Positions 59,196 to 64,000 of a DNA stretch of 64,000 bases are shown here, in pieces. The first letter of the stretch is position 1. Each line of letters starts with the position of its first letter. The position numbers and the translations under genes were made by a program. The notes beneath the pieces are model-generated. The model saw only the letters and a list, made by a program, of their open reading frames with translations, did not search any database and was not told where the DNA came from. This stretch comes from Flavobacterium endoglycinae. Its GTDB lineage: Bacteria > Bacteroidota > Bacteroidia > Flavobacteriales > Flavobacteriaceae. Location: NCBI RefSeq assembly GCF_017352115.1, contig NZ_CP071448.1, forward strand, positions 1,573,001 through 1,637,000, written 5' to 3'.

Positions 59196-60953
59196 ATGAA
59201 ATTTTTAGGAAATGTAATTGCCACAGTTGTTGGTATTTTTGTATTTATAATGATTTTCTTTTTTGGAGTAATTCTAATCGGAGCTATTTTTGGAGGAGAT
59301 GATAAAGTTTCGGTTAAAAGCGATTCGGTAATCGAATTAGACCTTAGCCGTATTAACAATGATTATGCAGGAAAATACAAAGATCCATGGGTTACTGTTT
59401 TTTCAGATAAAAAAGGAGTTGGTTTAAGCGATGTTATCAATGCTATTGAAGCAGCAAAAACGGACGACAATATTAAAGGAATCTCAATTTTAAACGATCA
59501 ATCTTCTTTAGGTCTTGCTCAATACAAAGATTTAAGAAATGCTTTGGAAAGCTTCAAAAAATCAGGAAAATTTGTTTGGGCTTATGCTAATACTTTTTCA
59601 CAAAAAGAATATTATTTAAACTCTGTTGCCAATACTATTTATTTGAATCCGGCGGGAGATTTAGACTTTAAAGGACTTTCATCTGAAATAATGTTTTTCA
59701 AAGATTTTCAAGAAAAATCAGGTATTCACATGGAAGTAATTCGTCACGGAAAATACAAAAGCGCTGTTGAACCCTTTTTAGAAAATAAGATGAGCGATGC
59801 CAATAGAGAACAAGTTACGGCGCTTTTAAACTCTATTTGGTCAACAGTTTGCGGTGATATTTCAAAAAGCAGAAATATTCCGGTTGACAAACTAAATGAA
59901 ATCGCGAACGGTTTATTGGCAAGAACGCCACAAATGGCAAAAAACCAGCATTTAGTGGATATTGTAGCGTATGAAGACGTTTATCATGATGCAATTAAAA
60001 AAGCACTAAAAGTAAAAGGCGACGACGATTACAACAAAATATCTATTTTAGATTACACCCAAAATAACATGACTACAGCTTTAACCAATATCGCTGACGA
60101 TCAAATTGCGATTATTTACGCTCAAGGCGAAATTGCAGGCGGCGAAGGTGATGTTAATATGATTGGTGAAGGTTCAATGCGTCGTTCTCTACAAGAAGCT
60201 AGAAAAAATGAAGATGTAAAAGCCATTGTTTTAAGAATTGACAGCCCAGGCGGAAGTGCTTTAACTTCTGACTTAATCTGGAGAGAAATCGAAATTACCA
60301 AAAAAGTAAAGCCAGTCGTGGTTTCTATGGGGAATTACGCAGCTTCAGGTGGATATTATATTGCTTGCAACGCTAATAAAATTTTCGCTGAAAGCAACAC
60401 TATTACAGGTTCTATAGGAGTTTTTGGAGTATTGCCAAATTTCACTCCGTTGGCTAATAAATTAGGAATCAACAGCGAACAAGTAAAAACACACGAAAAC
60501 TCGGCTAATTATAGTCCGTTTGTTCCTGTTGACGAAAAATTCAAAGCATTTACACTTGAAAGTATTGAACAAGTTTACAATACTTTTGTAACTCACGTTG
60601 CTGAAGGCCGTAAAATGACTTTCGCACAAGTTGATGCAATTGCTCAGGGAAGAGTTTGGTCAGGATCTGAAGCTTTAAAAATTGGTTTAGTAGATAAAAT
60701 TGGCGGCTTAAATGATGCGATTGCAGAAGCTGCCAGAATTGCTAAAATTAAAGATTACGGTACTCAGAATTATCCTGAATATGAAAAAACGGTTGGAGAC
60801 TTATTAGCCAATATGCCATTTTCACGCACAAAAGAAGCTTTTATTAAAGAAGAAATAGGCGAAGAAAATTACATGCTGATTGAACAGGTAAAAAGATTTC
60901 AAAGACAAAAAGGAGTTCAGGCTATGATGCCTTTTGGAATAGATATTAAATAA
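59196..60953 (+). CDS. sppA: Signal peptide peptidase SppA, 67K type
   Basis: A 585-residue inner-membrane serine protease with an N-terminal anchor (VIATVVGIFVFIMIFFFGVILIGAIFG). It has two tandem S49 folds. The catalytic Lys lies in the first half (VIRHGKYKSAVEPF) and the catalytic Ser in the second (SMGNYAASGGYYIAC), as in E. coli SppA. The RIDSPGGSALTSDLIWREI segment is the oxyanion region. It degrades cleaved signal peptides. The alpha/beta hydrolase gene starts 11 bases after its stop, so the two are an operon. Confidence 0.95.
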   Translation: MKFLGNVIATVVGIFVFIMIFFFGVILIGAIFGGDDKVSVKSDSVIELDLSRINNDYAGKYKDPWVTVFSDKKGVGLSDVINAIEAAKTDDNIKGISILNDQSSLGLAQYKDLRNALESFKKSGKFVWAYANTFSQKEYYLNSVANTIYLNPAGDLDFKGLSSEIMFFKDFQEKSGIHMEVIRHGKYKSAVEPFLENKMSDANREQVTALLNSIWSTVCGDISKSRNIPVDKLNEIANGLLARTPQMAKNQHLVDIVAYEDVYHDAIKKALKVKGDDDYNKISILDYTQNNMTTALTNIADDQIAIIYAQGEIAGGEGDVNMIGEGSMRRSLQEARKNEDVKAIVLRIDSPGGSALTSDLIWREIEITKKVKPVVVSMGNYAASGGYYIACNANKIFAESNTITGSIGVFGVLPNFTPLANKLGINSEQVKTHENSANYSPFVPVDEKFKAFTLESIEQVYNTFVTHVAEGRKMTFAQVDAIAQGRVWSGSEALKIGLVDKIGGLNDAIAEAARIAKIKDYGTQNYPEYEKTVGDLLANMPFSRTKEAFIKEEIGEENYMLIEQVKRFQRQKGVQAMMPFGIDIK

Positions 60954-60964
60954 TTCCGCTAAAA

Positions 60965-61912
60965 ATGAAAAAGATACTGCTGTTTTTGAGTGTTTTGTTT
61001 TTGACCAGTGTTGATGCTCAAAATGCAAAACAAGATACTTTTAAAGAAACTAATGTTACTTTAAAAATCAATGTTGATCAGCTTTTTGGTACGCTGACGG
61101 TTCCAGATAATGTAAAAAAATGCCCCGTGGCTTTACTAATTGCAGGATCTGGACCAACAGACCGAAACGGAAATAATCCGATGATGAAAAACAATTCGCT
61201 GAAAATGCTGGCAGAAGCGCTGGCCCAAAACGGAATTGCATCATTACGATACGATAAAAGAGGAATTGGTGAAAGCAAACCGGCAGCTACAGCAGAATCA
61301 AGTTTGGTTTTTGAAAATTATACGGAAGATGCAAAAAGCTGGATTAACTTTTTAAAACAAGACAAACGTTTTACTCAGCTAATCATTATAGGTCATAGTG
61401 AAGGTTCTTTAATTGGAATGATTGCCAGCGCAAAAGCAGCTAAATTTATTTCGATTGCCGGCGCAGGAGAATCAGCAGATAAACTTTTGAAAAATCAAAT
61501 TTCTTCTAAATCCAATAAACAGATAGAAGACATGACTTTTCCGATTATTGACAGTCTAAAAAGCGGTAATCAGGTTAAAAAAGTTGACCCGATGCTGAAT
61601 TCACTTTTCAGACCAAGTATTCAGCCTTATTTGATTTCATGGTTTAAGTATGATCCACAAATTGAGATTAAGAAATTGACGATTCCAGTTTTAATCATCC
61701 AAGGAAATAACGATTTACAGGTTGATGTTAAAGATGCCGAGAATCTTTCGAAAGCCAGCAAAAACTCTGAATTGGTCATTATCGATAAAATGAATCATAT
61801 TATGAAAACCATTGAAGGCGACAAACAAGCCAATATGGAAAGTTATAAAAATGAAAATCTGCCAATTTCTGAAACCTTGATTAATAAGATCGTTTCTTTT
61901 ATAAAAAAATAA
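60965..61912 (+). CDS. Exported alpha/beta hydrolase
   Basis: A 315-residue exported hydrolase with signal peptide (ILLFLSVLFLTSVDAQ). Family marks: GTLTVPDNVKKCPVALLIAGSGPTDRNGNNPMMKNNSLKMLAEAL with oxyanion loop, FDYRGxG-like RYDKRGIGES, the nucleophile elbow IIGHSEGSLIGMI (GHSEG) and the C-terminal IQGNNDLQVDVKDAENL (Asp) and MNHIMK (His). It is likely an esterase or acylaminoacyl-type peptidase in the periplasm; the substrate is unknown. Translation and spacing suggest cotranscription with sppA. A terminator follows at 61918-61944. Confidence 0.9.
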   Translation: MKKILLFLSVLFLTSVDAQNAKQDTFKETNVTLKINVDQLFGTLTVPDNVKKCPVALLIAGSGPTDRNGNNPMMKNNSLKMLAEALAQNGIASLRYDKRGIGESKPAATAESSLVFENYTEDAKSWINFLKQDKRFTQLIIIGHSEGSLIGMIASAKAAKFISIAGAGESADKLLKNQISSKSNKQIEDMTFPIIDSLKSGNQVKKVDPMLNSLFRPSIQPYLISWFKYDPQIEIKKLTIPVLIIQGNNDLQVDVKDAENLSKASKNSELVIIDKMNHIMKTIEGDKQANMESYKNENLPISETLINKIVSFIKK

Positions 61913-61917
61913 TAGAC

Positions 61918-61944
61918 AATCCGTTTGAAATTCTCAAACGGATT
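61918..61944 (+). terminator. Terminator of the sppA-hydrolase operon
   Basis: AATCCGTTTGA pairs with TCAAACGGATT around AATTC, followed by TTTTTTT. Confidence 0.88.
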
Positions 61945-62015
61945 TTTTTTATTAAACAAGAGTAATTTCTTACATTTTTAAGAAAATTTTATCTTCATAC
62001 TCAATCAAAAAAAGC

Positions 62016-62023
62016 TATTTTTG
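62016..62023 (+). promoter_or_regulatory. Promoter of the AsmA-family gene
   Basis: TATTTTTG, 41 bases before the start codon. Confidence 0.55.
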
Positions 62024-62064
62024 CAAAGAGTCAATTTTCAAAAGTAAACCTCAAATCTATAAAT

Positions 62065-64000
62065 ATGCTAAAGAAAATTTTAAAAGTAACCGCCATTGTA
62101 ATTGTGGTTTTTGTGGCCGCATTATTTGCCATTCCGTTTTTGTTCAAGGATCAGATCAAAGCCAAAATTGCCGATGCAATCAACGAAAGTGTTGATGCCA
62201 AAGTAAGCTTTGCCGATGCTGATTTAAGTTTGTTTAAAAACTTCCCAAATGCAGCAGTTGGAATCGAAAAACTGGTTATCATTAACAAAGCGCCTTTTGA
62301 AGGAGATACTTTGGTTTCATTGGGAGAATTAAACCTTAAAATGAGTATCAAAGAACTTTTCAAAGGAAAAGACGAACCATTAAACATTGAAGGTATTACT
62401 TCTGAAAATGGTTTAATCAATATTATTTTCAATAAAGATGGTGTTGGAAACTTTGATATTGCTTTAAAAGACAAGAAGAGCGAAGATAAAAAAGACGACA
62501 AAAGCAGTCCGCTTTCTTTAAAAATTCAAAACTATAAAATAGAGAACTTCACTTTTAGATATATCGATCAGGGTTCTAAAATTAAAATGGTTATTGATAG
62601 TCTAAATCATGAAGGAACAGGAGATTTTACCAATTCAGTTCTTGATTTAAATACCAAAACTACTGCAAACGTATCTTTGGATATGGACAAGGTTAATTAT
62701 ATGAAAAACATAAAATTAACTTTGGATGCGATTTTAGGAATTGACTTAGAAAAAAGTAAATACACTTTTAAAGAAAACAAAGCCTTAATCAATCAGCTTC
62801 CTTTAGAATTTGATGGATTCATTCAAATGGCTGAAAAAGCACAGATTTACGATTTGAAGTTTAAAACGCCTACTTCTTCATTTACGAATTTCTTAGGACT
62901 AATTCCTGCTGCTTACGCTTCAAGTCTTGATGGTGTAAAAACAACGGGAGATTTTACAGTAGTTGGTTTTGCAAAAGGAGAATTAACAGATACAACTGTT
63001 CCAAAATTCAACATTGCGATTGCTTCCAATAATGCTTCATTCCAATATCCGAACCTTCCAAAATCAGTTCAGAATATTGTAATCGATACGAAAATTATCA
63101 ACGAAACCGGAATTCTAAACGATACTTATGTAAACCTAGACAAATTATCTTTTAGAATCGATCAAGATGTTTTTAGCGCAAAAGCGAATATCAAAAACAT
63201 TACTGTTAATCCTATTGTTGATGCCGCTTTGAAAGGAACGATTAACCTAGCGAATCTTTCAAAAGCATATCCAATTAAAATGGACAAACCTCTGGCTGGT
63301 ATTTTAAAAGCAGACGTTACGACTAATTTTGATATGGCTTCTGTTGAAAAAAGTCAGTATCAAAACATAAAAAATGCTGGAACAATGAGTTTATCAGGAT
63401 TTAAATATACTGATGAAAATAACAAGTCAATGAACATCAGCACGGCTTTAGTAGAGTTCAATCCAAGTAAAATCAACTTGAAACAATTTGATGCGACAAC
63501 AGGAAAAAGTGACATTAGCATTAATGGTGTTTTAGAAAATTTCTACGGTTTCATGTTCAAAAAACAAGAATTGAGAGGAAACTTCAATATGAGTTCAAAT
63601 CAATTGGCTGTTGATGATTTCATGACTTCGGGAGAACCGGCAAAAGAAGAAACCAAAACTCCAGCAAAACCAGCTGAAGCAATGAAAATTCCGGCTTTCT
63701 TAAACTGTACTTTAAATGCAAAAGCAACTACGGTTTTATATGACAATTTAAAACTAAAAGATGTTTCTGGTAAATTGATTATTAAAGATGAAAAAGCACA
63801 GCTTGAGAACTTTAGAACCTCAATTTTTGGAGGAACAATTGGCTTAACTGGTGCTGTTTCTACTAAATCAAAAGTACCAACATTCGACATGAATTTAGGT
63901 TTCAATCAAGTGGATATTGCGCAGACTTTTACGCAATTAGACATGATGAAAAAAATTGCTCCAATTGCTGGAATCATTAATGGTAAATTAAATTCGACGA
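62065..64000 (+). CDS. AsmA family protein, 5' part only
   Basis: The reading frame from ATG 62065 stays open to the end of the window, so at least 645 residues are present and the 3' end is missing. It starts MLKKILKVTAIVIVVFVAALFAIPFLF, an inner-membrane anchor with the long soluble part in the periplasm. The repeats of the chain (KVSFADADLSLFKNFPNAAVGIEKLVIINKAPFEGDTLVSLGELNLKMSIKELFKG, NIEGITSENGLINIIFNKDGVGNFDI) match the AsmA N-terminal domain. AsmA-like proteins are proposed phospholipid bridges between membranes or assembly factors. A Lys/Asp-rich linker occurs near residue 140. Confidence 0.88.
   Translation, partial: MLKKILKVTAIVIVVFVAALFAIPFLFKDQIKAKIADAINESVDAKVSFADADLSLFKNFPNAAVGIEKLVIINKAPFEGDTLVSLGELNLKMSIKELFKGKDEPLNIEGITSENGLINIIFNKDGVGNFDIALKDKKSEDKKDDKSSPLSLKIQNYKIENFTFRYIDQGSKIKMVIDSLNHEGTGDFTNSVLDLNTKTTANVSLDMDKVNYMKNIKLTLDAILGIDLEKSKYTFKENKALINQLPLEFDGFIQMAEKAQIYDLKFKTPTSSFTNFLGLIPAAYASSLDGVKTTGDFTVVGFAKGELTDTTVPKFNIAIASNNASFQYPNLPKSVQNIVIDTKIINETGILNDTYVNLDKLSFRIDQDVFSAKANIKNITVNPIVDAALKGTINLANLSKAYPIKMDKPLAGILKADVTTNFDMASVEKSQYQNIKNAGTMSLSGFKYTDENNKSMNISTALVEFNPSKINLKQFDATTGKSDISINGVLENFYGFMFKKQELRGNFNMSSNQLAVDDFMTSGEPAKEETKTPAKPAEAMKIPAFLNCTLNAKATTVLYDNLKLKDVSGKLIIKDEKAQLENFRTSIFGGTIGLTGAVSTKSKVPTFDMNLGFNQVDIAQTFTQLDMMKKIAPIAGIINGKLNST

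Noticed and set aside
62151..63905. Minus-strand open frames within the AsmA gene
   Set aside because: The plus-strand frame is open for at least 645 codons with AsmA features; the minus-strand frames are shadows.

Overview
This 64 kb window reads as chromosomal DNA of a Flavobacterium-like member of the Bacteroidota. The reasons are strongly AT-rich DNA, at least twenty intergenic matches to the Bacteroidota primary-sigma -7 box TAnnTTTG just upstream of genes, very weak Shine-Dalgarno signals, type IX secretion (T9SS) components and cargo, and family-typical genes such as a FolK-deoxynucleoside kinase fusion, DUF5916, DUF5103 and SusC-free envelope genes. It is a core-genome segment: no phage, transposase, CRISPR array or toxin-antitoxin locus was found. 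Genus-level placement is inference.

Layout. 1-0.7 kb: the 3' end of dipeptidase E, then two identical tRNA-Gly(UCC) genes, each with its own promoter and terminator. 0.7-6.2 kb: envelope genes (GNAT enzyme, two convergent L,D-transpeptidases, DUF5916 outer-membrane protein). 6.3-16 kb: gpmI, DUF445, methionine aminopeptidase, a methyltransferase, a SNF2 helicase with a TTG start, the T9SS plug protein and ApaG. 16-22.2 kb: the complete four-gene ligase-associated DNA damage response cluster (exonuclease, ATP-dependent ligase, Lhr-type helicase, PdeM) on the minus strand. 22.3-35.6 kb: pruA, an unknown protein, rsmG, a fatty acid desaturase, an aminotransferase, a serine hydrolase, small membrane and envelope proteins, a U32 peptidase-family protein, purT and a Crp-like regulator.

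35.7-40.6 kb: the glyoxylate shunt (aceA, aceB) divergent from a RamB/ScfR-like regulator, with a perfect 14-bp palindrome in the shared control region. 41-43 kb: pirin and YceI genes whose promoters carry the same 16-bp palindrome at the same distance from the -7 box. 43-50 kb: AraC regulator, DUF983, fabD, EamA transporter, a DegT aminotransferase/galE sugar operon and waaA. 50.4-51.6 kb: an alanine-rich heptad-repeat lipoprotein, a DUF1508 protein, tRNA-Leu(UAA) and tRNA-Gly(GCC). 51.7-64 kb: mutS, DUF1573, a TrmH-type methyltransferase, a large T9SS type-B-sorted lectin protein, folK-dNK, sppA, an alpha/beta hydrolase and the 5' part of an AsmA-family gene that runs off the end.

The least explained part is the intergenic DNA. 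It holds several families of palindromic repeats: a ~135-bp element with 20-bp terminal inverted repeats (four copies), a 28-bp inverted pair (two copies), nested 'GCCACnAATTC' and 'CGCAGATT' palindromes, a 'CCGCAAAG' palindrome, a 3'-UTR motif (three copies), and a 27-nt block that interrupts two unrelated palindromes. No undescribed protein system was recognised. The best novelty candidates are the two operator-like palindromes, the interrupted and nested repeats, and the Lpp-like heptad lipoprotein.
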